Source: Trichomonas vaginalis G3
Taxonomy: Eukaryota > Parabasalia > Trichomonadida > Trichomonadidae
Length of the DNA: 64,000 nucleotides
Direction: 5' to 3'
Assembly (NCBI RefSeq): GCF_026262505.1
Contig: NC_067207.1
Coordinates: 17,080,082-17,144,081 of the forward strand
Position 1 is the stretch's first letter; each line of letters starts with the position of its first letter. The position numbers and the translations under genes were made by a program. Under the pieces are notes generated by a model. It ran no database searches and was not told where the DNA came from. It saw only the letters and a list, made by a program, of their open reading frames with translations. Shown in pieces: positions 9,232 through 17,392 of this stretch.

Positions 9232-10034
9232 TTACTTACTAATAAAATTTCTTTATTGTGACACTTTCTCCAGTTTATAGGACCTCTCTCATATTCTATC
9301 TTGTCATATATAAACTCATAGTCATGTATGTCCTCTAACCATCTCATAACGGTTTCCAAACCACTTTTATCGGATGAAAAGTAAAAGCATGGATGGTTAT
9401 GTATAACGTCTAAAGTTTCTAAAGAGTCTCTCAAAGTCCAGTCTACTTGGTATTGAAAATCCCATGTGTTATAGAACGGCGGGTCCACTATAAAGAAAAC
9501 ATTTTCCTTGTCTTTATATTTTTCATACAACTCTGTCCAACGACATCTCACAAACTCTATACCCTCAATATATTTTTCTATGTCCTCTTTGAAAACATTT
9601 GTATAGTTAAGATATAAAACTTTTGACATAAGTGCTTCAATGTCATGAACTCTTATAGCACCACTATATAATAGTCTAGCAGATATACTATTCCAGTCTA
9701 TATATTCTGCTTTTTTCAAAACCTCTCTCACAATATTTTTCTTATCTAATGGTATACGTTCCATCTTACCTATAGGTATCTTTTCTTTTAACTCTTTCAA
9801 TATATTGTTTGTGTCTGGAATATGTTTGAGACGGTCCATATAGTTGTCGAAGTCATTGCATATAATCTTTGAGTCTGGGAATATTGTATGACATAAATGG
9901 GATATATAGAAACTTCCACCGAACAAATCTACAAATGTTAGACCATTCGGTAGTTTCTTAAGTTCTCTCAATATAATATCTTTACATCTACTCTTATTTC
10001 CAAAGAACGGTAACGGAGGTTTTGTAAAATTCAT
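9216..10034 (-). CDS. D12-class DNA N6-adenine methyltransferase
   Basis: 272 residues. Landmarks of Dam/D12-type enzymes appear in order: PLPFFGNKSR near residue 8 (FxGxK-type motif), FVDLFGGSFYISH near 35 (AdoMet-binding motif I), ICNDFDNY near 58 (acidic residue for the AdoMet ribose) and VDPPFYNTW near 180 (DPPY motif IV, catalysis). Length fits the family. It transfers a methyl group from AdoMet to adenine N6 in DNA. Trichomonads are known to have abundant 6mA and methyltransferases related to virus-like elements, so this gene may mark or protect element DNA. The target site cannot be read from sequence. Confidence 0.85.
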   Translation of the reverse strand: MNFTKPPLPFFGNKSRCKDIILRELKKLPNGLTFVDLFGGSFYISHLCHTIFPDSKIICNDFDNYMDRLKHIPDTNNILKELKEKIPIGKMERIPLDKKNIVREVLKKAEYIDWNSISARLLYSGAIRVHDIEALMSKVLYLNYTNVFKEDIEKYIEGIEFVRCRWTELYEKYKDKENVFFIVDPPFYNTWDFQYQVDWTLRDSLETLDVIHNHPCFYFSSDKSGLETVMRWLEDIHDYEFIYDKIEYERGPINWRKCHNKEILLVSKCGLK

Positions 10035-10131
10035 TTATATATAATAATAAAAATGTTTTTACCCGAAAAGTGATAGAAAAGTGACAAAACATGAAAACAT
10101 ATATAATTTGTGAAAAGTGACACATTATATA

Positions 10132-10296
10132 ATGTTTTCGACCCAGAAGAAGGCTTCTTCCCAGAAGCAATGGAGGAGGAAGAAAAGGAGGAGGAAATAC
10201 AAGACTCTATCCAAGAAGAGTCCTCCGAATTCACACCAGAAGACTAACAATTTTCCGAATAAAAACTTCATTTATACTAAACATCTTCGGGGCTAG
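10132..10296 (+). CDS. Possible 54-residue basic protein
   Basis: MFSTQKKASSQKQWRRKKRRR and a Lys/Ser tail. Its ATG sits in a TTATATAATG context like the other element starts. Three GAAAAGTGA copies lie just upstream (about 10,056-10,113). A highly basic small protein could condense DNA like adenovirus core peptides, but the same bases in another frame encode an acidic run, so low complexity may mislead. Low confidence. Confidence 0.25.
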   Translation: MFSTQKKASSQKQWRRKKRRRKYKTLSKKSPPNSHQKTNNFPNKNFIYTKHLRG

Positions 10297-10321
10297 AGGG
10301 CGCAACGCGCCTGGAAGCCCC
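10289..10321. repeat. GC-rich hairpin at the A/B junction
   Basis: An outer stem GGGGCT/AGCCCC and an inner stem GGCGC/GCGCC around an AAC loop, separated by an internal bulge. Its high GC is in sharp contrast to the AT-rich flanks. It lies 12 bases before similarity to element C begins. Confidence 0.6.
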
Positions 10322-10332
10322 ACTCACCTGAC

Positions 10333-10587
10333 CTATATTGTTATTATGTTTTTGGAGATATGATTTTAATTCATAATAATTAAGAAAATTTTGATTAAGT
10401 ACTAAATCATAAATTAAATTTTTTAAATCTGTGTTATCCATTTATATAAAAATAAAATAAATGTTTAAGGGTGCCCACCTCTTTGAATCATAATATCAAA
10501 ACCATTATTTACATATTGAATCGCATCATTAACGGTTCCTTTTGTCTCTTCTGTGGCATTTTATTAAAAATAAAATTTTAAATTGTA
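10333..10587 (-). other. Integrase-end remnant and tiny frame in element B
   Basis: 10,333-10,443 matches the first 35 codons of the lineage-2 integrase (DLVLNQNFLNYYELKSYLQ). 10,465-10,562 holds a short conserved frame ending NNGFDIMIQRGGHP, also found in C at about 37,635-37,705 (NNGFDTMIQRGGHP). Conservation in two copies suggests a tiny gene or a gene end; function unknown. Confidence 0.4.
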
Positions 10588-13500
10588 TTAAATAAATGGC
10601 ATACAACATCCATTTTCACAACATACAGCCTTAGTGTGTGCTCCTGTTAATGCAGTCTTACCGATTGTTAAGCGAGTCATTGACCCGTTTTTAAGTTGTA
10701 AATTAATATTCTGACCATCGAAAATAACTTTATCATTTATTATATCCAAATAATTTTTAGGTGTTAATTGTTTATTTTGTCGTAAACTAACACCTTTCAT
10801 TTTTTGTGCAATCTTTTTAAAATCACTTCCATCAATTGAACCGTTGAATGATGTATAACACTTAGGGCATAAAGCAACCATGTTATCACCTTGTTTCTCA
10901 ATTGCTAAACCCAATAACTTCTTCTCATGTGCTTTTTCTTCAGCTTTATTCTTTAATTTAGGTTTAAATTTCTCATCAAAACAGAAGAAATCAAATGGTG
11001 TGAATTTGAAAATGTTTTTATCATAAAATTGTTTATCGGTAACAATTGCTTGAAATGCTTGAGTGTTAGGAAGACTTGGATCGCCAGCGATTGCCCAATA
11101 AGATGAATCAGTATCACCTTCAATGAAATGAAAACGATTAACATCCATGCATTTATACATAAAATCATAAATGAAAACTAAATACCAGTATTTTGCGTTA
11201 TCTAAAGTGAAGAATGCCTCTTGTAAACATGTATCACATCTATAAAATCTATCTTTGAGCATCACTTGATATGTATCTTCACCTATTTCTCTTATGTTTT
11301 TAAACTTATTTGACATACATGCAACGCGTGCCTTCTGTGCATTCATTATTTTAGTCTTTGTGTAATTTTGTGTATTCATTGCATCGTAACCATATGATCC
11401 ATTAAGCGAAATCTTGCAAAATAAACTTTTTCCTTTATTTCCTTCTAATTCAGCCTTTTGTCTTTCGTTCATAAATTTGTTCGCAAATTCATTAAAGCAA
11501 GTGTTTTTCGTAAATGTTAAAATTGATTGAATATCATCAATGATAAAATGAAATCTGTCTATTAGATACCAAAGATAATAAGAAGAAAATGGTTGATATT
11601 GGTTGTGTGTTGATGCTAACTGAGTTAATTTCCTCTGTTTCTGGTCAACTGGTAGATTGTTTGATTTCATGTAATTATACATAAAACTGCCAATTGTTTT
11701 TTCATCTGTGATAATATCTAAGTTTCTTATTATCGGTAAAAAGTTTATGTAATCATTAATGTATTTTTCATCAATGTGACCCTTTACTTCAGCCACGAAT
11801 AAAGTATTTTTCTTCTTAATTATTCCCAGTGCTTTTGCTTTCTTTGTTGCTGTATCACAAATGATAACACCATTCAATCTTCCCGGCATATACATTTTAT
11901 GGTCAGTATATTGAATGAAATCATGAGGATTAGATGAAAATGATGAAGGATATAATGAATTAAAATCCACACCAACGAAATGAGTCATGATGTTGGAAGT
12001 GTCCTCATTTGATACAGTTTTAGTTTCTGGACTATATGAAAGTTTATTAATGTGCGTGATTCCTTTAAGATTTACTCTATGTTGAACATTTGATAAACCA
12101 CCAGTAATTCCATTACGGAGAATGTGATAAGCTTCAACTGAATCTAAAGTCATTGGTAAATTATTTTTTAATGCGTAATTTCTTAAATTGATTCTTAAAC
12201 GTTGAACATCTTCATCTTTATTTGATTTCACGACATTGCAATAACAACACATTAACCGACAATTTTCTTTGGTATGTGGTTTTTCATTATCGATTCTATC
12301 CAATGTTGGTTTATTAGCATATGTAAACGCTTTACCACACATTTTGCATTTAGATGAAAGGATTAAATCGTGATAGTATTGAAAATCATCCATTGAAACA
12401 TTATTTTTAGTATCTCTTTCTGCTTTTTCATCTTGTTTCTTATATGATTCAATTTTATATTTCCAATACTTTTTCGTTAATTCAAAACTTGATTCTATCT
12501 CTTCCTCAGGATATTTTTCATTAGGATTAAAGTCTTTATATGCTAAAGCGTAACGAATCATTGAAGCATTCGATGATAAAGAAAGATTATGAAGCATATC
12601 AATTTTATAAACAAATGTTTCTTCAATAATTTTATCGATTGGGTCAATCATAATTTCAACATCTTTATTGCAATAATGAATAAAATATTCTAATCTATTC
12701 TTAAAGTTTTTAGCATCATTGAGATATATTTGATAATCACTATCTGATATAGTTTCTTGAGTTAATGCTGAATAAAATGAATCTTTCGTGAATGGTTCCA
12801 CTTTATATAATTCTTCTTCGTAATTTTCCCACGTGATGAATTGATAAGGGAAAAAGGATTTAACACGTGATTTATTGTTTCCGAAATCTTGAGTGAATTG
12901 GTCTAATGTCCCACCCGCTATATAATTTCTGATGTCAATAAATCTCAATTCATATGGAGCGTTTGTTTTCTTTACAATGATTTGCTTAAATTGTGAAGAT
13001 GAACCCAGCATTGATTTTATTTTCCATTTTGCAGTGTTTAAATCACGAAGAATTAAATTTAAATCAAACTTTCCCGAATTAAAACCTATGATATTCACTT
13101 TATTGAATTCCTCATCTAGAAGTTCTTTAAATGCTTCCTTCTGTTTTTCATTTAATGTATGGGACAAAGTCCCCGCCGTTTGCGACTTCATTAATTCTTC
13201 ATATTGACTCATATTTGATTCAACAACTAATGAACAGGTTGAAAATAAAAACTCAATCCAATCAGAAATAAAAGAATCACTCGAAGTTAAGCAAAAATTC
13301 CTCGTATATGTTTTATCATTTAATTTAACCGTTGATGATACCATGAATGGTTTTAAGTAAGCGTTCAAAGTTGCACACTCAGAAAGTTGTAATTCTTCTT
13401 TAGTCTCTAATGTTTCAAAGTCAAAAGTAATATAATATCTTGTCGGTTGATAATATTCCTGCAAATTGTGAGCTAATAACCACTGATATATCTTCTGTTT

Positions 13501-14055
13501 CGTAATATGTGGTGCATATGGTTGCTGGGTCTTTTGCAATTGAACGTCTTGAATTAATCTCCCATTATTTTCTTTACATTTCTCACAATGCTTTAAAAAT
13601 CTTCTTTGGTTTTTCCTTTCTGGATCATCACGGATAGAATAAACTTCTTCTTTACAATATGGACAAACTTTATAGCCGGTGAGTGCTTCAACGTCTGTTA
13701 TTCTGTCAGCGTGAAGTTTTCCACATGGACTCTGTGTTAATAAAATATTTACTGTTTCAAATTCTGGATCTATCATTGTTGATTCCACTAATGGAAAGTC
13801 TACCTTATTTATGTCCACGTCTTCTGGTTGAGGATCACAATAATAGAAATCAATATTAACATTTAACATTCTCGCTAATCTCTCACTTTCTGATGAAATG
13901 TCAAATCCTTCATATGCATCTATTGCTTCATTTAAATAGCTTCTACGAGTTTTAGGATTAACATCATCAGGAATGTTATAGAAGCGTTTAAATAACCTTC
14001 TACCTTCTGCTCTAATTTGATTATCATTCATTTTAGCTGTTCCGTTTTTGTTCAT
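10588..14055 (-). CDS. Protein-primed family-B DNA polymerase of element B
   Basis: 1,155 residues. The N-terminal region has Cys pairs (CPYC, HCEKC) suggesting zinc binding. Exonuclease motifs follow: FDFETLE (Exo I), GFNSGKFDLNLIL (Exo II) and YCNKDVEIM (Exo III). Next is an HNH-like module (CKMCGKAF ... TLDRIDNEKPHTKENC ... CCYCNVVKSN). The polymerase motifs are VDFNSLYPSSF (A), KISLNGSYGYD (B) and EGDTDSSYW (C). All catalytic landmarks are visible. It would copy the element using a terminal protein primer with 3'-5' proofreading, as in the family. Length is typical of Polinton polymerases. It lies downstream of the unknown gene 14,087-15,193 on the same strand. Confidence 0.9.
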   Translation of the reverse strand: MNKNGTAKMNDNQIRAEGRRLFKRFYNIPDDVNPKTRRSYLNEAIDAYEGFDISSESERLARMLNVNIDFYYCDPQPEDVDINKVDFPLVESTMIDPEFETVNILLTQSPCGKLHADRITDVEALTGYKVCPYCKEEVYSIRDDPERKNQRRFLKHCEKCKENNGRLIQDVQLQKTQQPYAPHITKQKIYQWLLAHNLQEYYQPTRYYITFDFETLETKEELQLSECATLNAYLKPFMVSSTVKLNDKTYTRNFCLTSSDSFISDWIEFLFSTCSLVVESNMSQYEELMKSQTAGTLSHTLNEKQKEAFKELLDEEFNKVNIIGFNSGKFDLNLILRDLNTAKWKIKSMLGSSSQFKQIIVKKTNAPYELRFIDIRNYIAGGTLDQFTQDFGNNKSRVKSFFPYQFITWENYEEELYKVEPFTKDSFYSALTQETISDSDYQIYLNDAKNFKNRLEYFIHYCNKDVEIMIDPIDKIIEETFVYKIDMLHNLSLSSNASMIRYALAYKDFNPNEKYPEEEIESSFELTKKYWKYKIESYKKQDEKAERDTKNNVSMDDFQYYHDLILSSKCKMCGKAFTYANKPTLDRIDNEKPHTKENCRLMCCYCNVVKSNKDEDVQRLRINLRNYALKNNLPMTLDSVEAYHILRNGITGGLSNVQHRVNLKGITHINKLSYSPETKTVSNEDTSNIMTHFVGVDFNSLYPSSFSSNPHDFIQYTDHKMYMPGRLNGVIICDTATKKAKALGIIKKKNTLFVAEVKGHIDEKYINDYINFLPIIRNLDIITDEKTIGSFMYNYMKSNNLPVDQKQRKLTQLASTHNQYQPFSSYYLWYLIDRFHFIIDDIQSILTFTKNTCFNEFANKFMNERQKAELEGNKGKSLFCKISLNGSYGYDAMNTQNYTKTKIMNAQKARVACMSNKFKNIREIGEDTYQVMLKDRFYRCDTCLQEAFFTLDNAKYWYLVFIYDFMYKCMDVNRFHFIEGDTDSSYWAIAGDPSLPNTQAFQAIVTDKQFYDKNIFKFTPFDFFCFDEKFKPKLKNKAEEKAHEKKLLGLAIEKQGDNMVALCPKCYTSFNGSIDGSDFKKIAQKMKGVSLRQNKQLTPKNYLDIINDKVIFDGQNINLQLKNGSMTRLTIGKTALTGAHTKAVCCENGCCMPFI
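13161..13184. repeat. GC double hairpin in element B polymerase gene
   Basis: GGGAC-aaa-GTCCC, one base, then CGC-cgttt-GCG, in frame in the polymerase gene. In element C the matching site (40,287-40,321) has a longer second stem. Member of the double-hairpin set described in the findings. Confidence 0.6.
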
Positions 14056-14086
14056 TTATGTAAGAATAAAAATAAAGTTTATTTTT

Positions 14087-15193
14087 TTAAAGTCCGTAAA
14101 ATGAATTAAGAACACATAAATTTTTATCATCTGCGACGTGACGAATACATTTTAATTTACTCAAGAATGTGTACCCTGATACATTAAATCTAATTCCTGT
14201 CTTATTTAATTTCACAACTTTGAAAAGGAATGTATGAATAGCTATAAAATGATGAGAAGATGTTTTATGGGTTGCTTCCATTTTTTCTGAAATAAATGAA
14301 TAAATATAATGCTTATAAGTTTTCATATCTTTTATGTTCTTAATAACGAATGGTATAGACCTTTCAACTTCATCTTCCTTCGGTGCTGTTCTTTCATATG
14401 AAACATTATTGGTATCTTCAACAATGAAACCACAATCACACAAAATTTTATAGGTTCCAATGGTTTCTTTTGATATTTTATCTAATAAATCAAAAACTTT
14501 ATCAACACCTGTGCATTTATTTAAATAATAATTTGTGTAAATATCATGATCTTCTTTCTTAATCGTATTAGTTGCATATGTCACGTTTTTAAGAGCTTTT
14601 TTGAATTTTTCGGAATCTAAAGGTGGTGAAAATAAGATACAAGGGTATTCTTCATTATCAATAAATTGTAACTTATGTTTACGAATAAATTTAGTACCTT
14701 CTTCTGAAAGTGTTTCGTCTATTTCACCATCTAATAAATTTTGTGTTGATTCTGAGACATAATTTTTATATCTTTCTTCATGAGATTTCTGTACTTCTGA
14801 TTCTGAAGCTGGGATATTCATTAAACCCTCTACTTCATTTTCATTATATTTTTCAACTTCTCTTAATTCCTTAATTTTTTCATCTATTTCATCTCTTATT
14901 TTTTTCAGTCTTTCAATTTCATCGTATTCATCATCTTTAATCTGTTCTTCATAATATTCAGGGAAAACATCAGGTTCTTTAGGTTTTTCTTCTTCAGATG
15001 TAGGATATAAGAAATTTATAACATCATCTTTATTCATTTTTCCATCATAATCTAAATCATTTAATAACTCCGCGAATTTTTTACAGTTTCTTAAATAATA
15101 TTTATCAACTTCATAACCCACCTCCTCTAATATATCCTTTATTTCCTCGTTTGTGAATCCTAATTTTTTAACGTTGTTAGTTTTGACGCTCAT
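14087..15193 (-). CDS. Conserved lineage-2 protein, unknown function (element B copy)
   Basis: 368 residues from the ATG giving MSVKTNNVKKLGF, chosen because element C has the same MSVKT start. An EF-hand-like stretch (LDYDGKMNKDDVINF) lies near residue 50, followed by an acidic region and a coiled-coil-like segment (about 95-130). The C-terminal 150 residues are well conserved between B and C (about 95 percent identity). It lies directly upstream of the polymerase on the same strand, 31 bases away. A terminal protein or replication partner would fit the position, but nothing in the sequence proves that. No named family recognised. Confidence 0.6.
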   Translation of the reverse strand: MSVKTNNVKKLGFTNEEIKDILEEVGYEVDKYYLRNCKKFAELLNDLDYDGKMNKDDVINFLYPTSEEEKPKEPDVFPEYYEEQIKDDEYDEIERLKKIRDEIDEKIKELREVEKYNENEVEGLMNIPASESEVQKSHEERYKNYVSESTQNLLDGEIDETLSEEGTKFIRKHKLQFIDNEEYPCILFSPPLDSEKFKKALKNVTYATNTIKKEDHDIYTNYYLNKCTGVDKVFDLLDKISKETIGTYKILCDCGFIVEDTNNVSYERTAPKEDEVERSIPFVIKNIKDMKTYKHYIYSFISEKMEATHKTSSHHFIAIHTFLFKVVKLNKTGIRFNVSGYTFLSKLKCIRHVADDKNLCVLNSFYGL

Positions 15194-15388
15194 TTCATAC
15201 AAAATAAAAAAATAAAATAATAAACATAACTAAGTTTTAATTTTTCGTAAGAAGTTTATGAGGTCTTTGATTATGACTCCATTGATTCCATTCAGGATTT
15301 AAACAATGTTTAATTAATTGCGGAATATCTGACATCATCTATATATAACTTCTTTTAAAATTAATGTTAATTTTTTTAATGATTTATT

Positions 15389-15833
15389 TCATTATGTATG
15401 GGCTGAGTGTAAATGTCTTACAATTTTGAAAATTTTTTAAATCTTGATTTATTCAAAAACGTAAGAATAAAAACCGTAAGAATCATACATTTTTTACTTC
15501 ATATGTTAAAAAAAATGATACAAAAATCGCTCGATATTGCATGAATTCTTACGGTTACAAAAAACGTCACTAAACCCTTCATCATATACTACTCCAAACA
15601 ATCAATTAAAATTATCTTTTCCATAAATGCCAATTAACTCCTTTCGTAGTGCCCTAAAAGACTTATTTACTTTTATATATGATATAACGACTGTGTTTAT
15701 CTATCAACATTTTTGAAAGGGTATGAATTCACACCAAATTTGTGAAGAGTTCCATCAAATCTGTGAATTCACAGGCCTCAAAATTTCAAATCTTTGAAAT
15801 AATTTGAATGATTTATATTATTATTTTTTAGCA
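15389..15833. other. Host spacer between element B and acyltransferase
   Basis: AT-rich with no gene seen. It contains an inverted pair TGAATTCACA (15,724) and TGTGAATTCA (15,762) about 60-110 bases before the acyltransferase start, which could be an operator-like site. Confidence 0.4.
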
Positions 15834-17090
15834 ATGTTGAGAAGGAAGATGGTATCTCTTGAATCTACATGGTTACCAACCAATTATAATATTGCTGTTG
15901 GACTCAGGTGTAAAGATAAAAAGAGCGTCGATTTAGTTCTTGAAAAGCTTGTCAAATCATTTGCTGCACTTCATACGCATATTGAAGGTGATGAATATGT
16001 ATTTCAATCGCGAGATGTACCTGTATATAGGATCCCATCAAATGTTACCTCATTAATTGATCAAGCATTTTATATGGAAAACAATTTCAAGAAAAACCCT
16101 TCTCATGTAGCCGGCTCAATTGCTGTTTCTGATGACAGTGTTGTATTTTCAGCATCTCATGGTATTTATGATGGTGGCACAATCAAAAACTTCCTTGAAT
16201 GTTTAAGTTTTGGAAAAGAATTACCAGAATTAAAGCTCCCAACTTCTAGCTTTGAACCAATCATGAAAGAAATTCAATCTGTTAAGTGCATTATCCCTGA
16301 TTACTTCACTGACAAAGACGCTCTTAGATTCAAGTCAACTGATTCAGCCTTCAAAAATAGTGCAGGAAACTCAACAGTTGCTATTGAAACAATCTATGAT
16401 AATGAATTCCAAATTTATGATAAGAAAGGAAAAACTTTGCATGGATTGACAGAGGCAGCACTTTCTTCTTTAGTTCTTGCAGTGAGTGCAATGAATGAGA
16501 AATTCGATAAAACAGGATTATGGGAAGTTATTGGCATGAGGAATTTTGCAAGCAAAGAATATGATTTAAGACAAGGACAATATTTTGCAAATATTCCTGT
16601 CAGTGTTAATATATCATCAAATGCACCAATCAGAGAAATGATGAAACTCTTCAGAATAGATATGAAGAAGAAATTGGCCAATAAGGCAACTTATCAATTT
16701 TTGAGGGGTAATATATATGGATTTCCTAAAGCTCCTGTTATCAATGGAGCTCCAATTGTTTTTTCATCAGCTGGAAACTTCATGGTTAAAGGTCCTTTGA
16801 CAGATTGCTTCTTTATGCCAACTTCATATGCAGATGTTCCATTCGAGCATTTATCATGCCTGATGTACAGCGTTGATGATGGTCAAAAGAAGAAATTTTT
16901 ATTGACATCAAACTATTCAACAAAACTGCTGAGTACAAGAGAAGCAAGTGCATTTGTTGGTCTCACTGCATACTCATTGAAGAATATTGACTTAAATACC
17001 AAGATTGGAGAAGCAATTGACATGCTTATCGAAGAAAAGAAGAAAATATACAATAGAACTAACACAATTGACAGAATTATTAGATTTTAA
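15834..17090 (+). CDS. Condensation-fold acyltransferase
   Basis: 418 residues from ATG 15,834; a frame extension to 15,804 would need a TTG start. The motif ASHGIYDGGT near residue 115 is the HxxxDG active site of the CoA-dependent acyltransferase/condensation superfamily (alcohol O-acetyltransferase, PapA and related). The His is the general base that lets an acceptor hydroxyl or amine attack an acyl thioester. The DFGWG-type second motif is not obvious. Length (about 420-450) fits a single-domain transferase. No signal peptide or membrane segment, so probably cytosolic. Substrates are unknown. Host gene, intact, between element B and the lyase pseudogene. Confidence 0.65.
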   Translation: MLRRKMVSLESTWLPTNYNIAVGLRCKDKKSVDLVLEKLVKSFAALHTHIEGDEYVFQSRDVPVYRIPSNVTSLIDQAFYMENNFKKNPSHVAGSIAVSDDSVVFSASHGIYDGGTIKNFLECLSFGKELPELKLPTSSFEPIMKEIQSVKCIIPDYFTDKDALRFKSTDSAFKNSAGNSTVAIETIYDNEFQIYDKKGKTLHGLTEAALSSLVLAVSAMNEKFDKTGLWEVIGMRNFASKEYDLRQGQYFANIPVSVNISSNAPIREMMKLFRIDMKKKLANKATYQFLRGNIYGFPKAPVINGAPIVFSSAGNFMVKGPLTDCFFMPTSYADVPFEHLSCLMYSVDDGQKKKFLLTSNYSTKLLSTREASAFVGLTAYSLKNIDLNTKIGEAIDMLIEEKKKIYNRTNTIDRIIRF

Positions 17091-17392
17091 TATGATTCAA
17101 TTTTCGAAACCAAGTATTAAAAGATTATGTTTATCATTTATTGATAGCTTTTCAAATATAAGAATTTGGATAACAATTTAGATAAGAGTTTGATGTATTC
17201 AGAAGGGAATAAGGTAAATTTTTTTTCTTCAATAAGAAAATGATTGAGAAGTATGAATAGAAGTTACATTCTAGCTCAGTATGATTCCTACAAAATTCGC
17301 TGAATGAGTGAATAGAAAATCTGTCAAAATTCAATTTATCGTATTGCGCTCTCAAAAAAATTGAGCATTTTGACACCTTTTTAATTTTGATA
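17091..17392. other. Short spacer before the lyase pseudogene
   Basis: AT-rich, no gene supported. If the lyase once had a secretion signal it should lie here, but no convincing signal peptide frame is seen. Confidence 0.4.

Larger units (their letters stand above)
1..10332. mobile_element. Polinton/Maverick element A, lineage 1, partial in window
   Basis: A run of virus-type genes with almost no spacers. In order they are an HNH-like gene, small unknowns, a family-B polymerase, an amphipathic virion-type protein, an integrase, a phage-like fibre, a penton-like region, a second amphipathic protein, an unknown, a small membrane protein and a D12 adenine methyltransferase. The combination of polymerase, integrase and capsid-type genes defines Polintons. 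The left end lies outside the window, and no major capsid or packaging ATPase gene is visible here. The right limit is set where similarity to the second lineage begins, near 10,333. The element is broken in at least three places, but most frames are open, which suggests it is fairly young. Confidence 0.8.
10333..15388 (-). mobile_element. Polinton/Maverick element B, lineage 2, partial copy
   Basis: Similarity to the right part of element C runs from the start end of its integrase (C about 37,503) through the polymerase and the unknown gene to inside the terminal repeat (C about 43,180). The two polymerases look about 97 percent identical at protein level, so B and C separated recently. The left limit abuts element A and the right limit lies inside the terminal repeat, without the outer repeat tip. 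No target duplication is visible. It is a partial, non-autonomous relic. Confidence 0.8.

Noticed and set aside
10031-10234. Minus-strand Ser-rich frame
   Set aside because: Antisense of the acidic/basic low-complexity stretch, with poor composition.
15389-15500. Similarity of the spacer right of element B to the right flank of element C (GGCTGAGTG-like stretch)
   Set aside because: The match is only about 20 AT-rich bases and cannot be told from chance.
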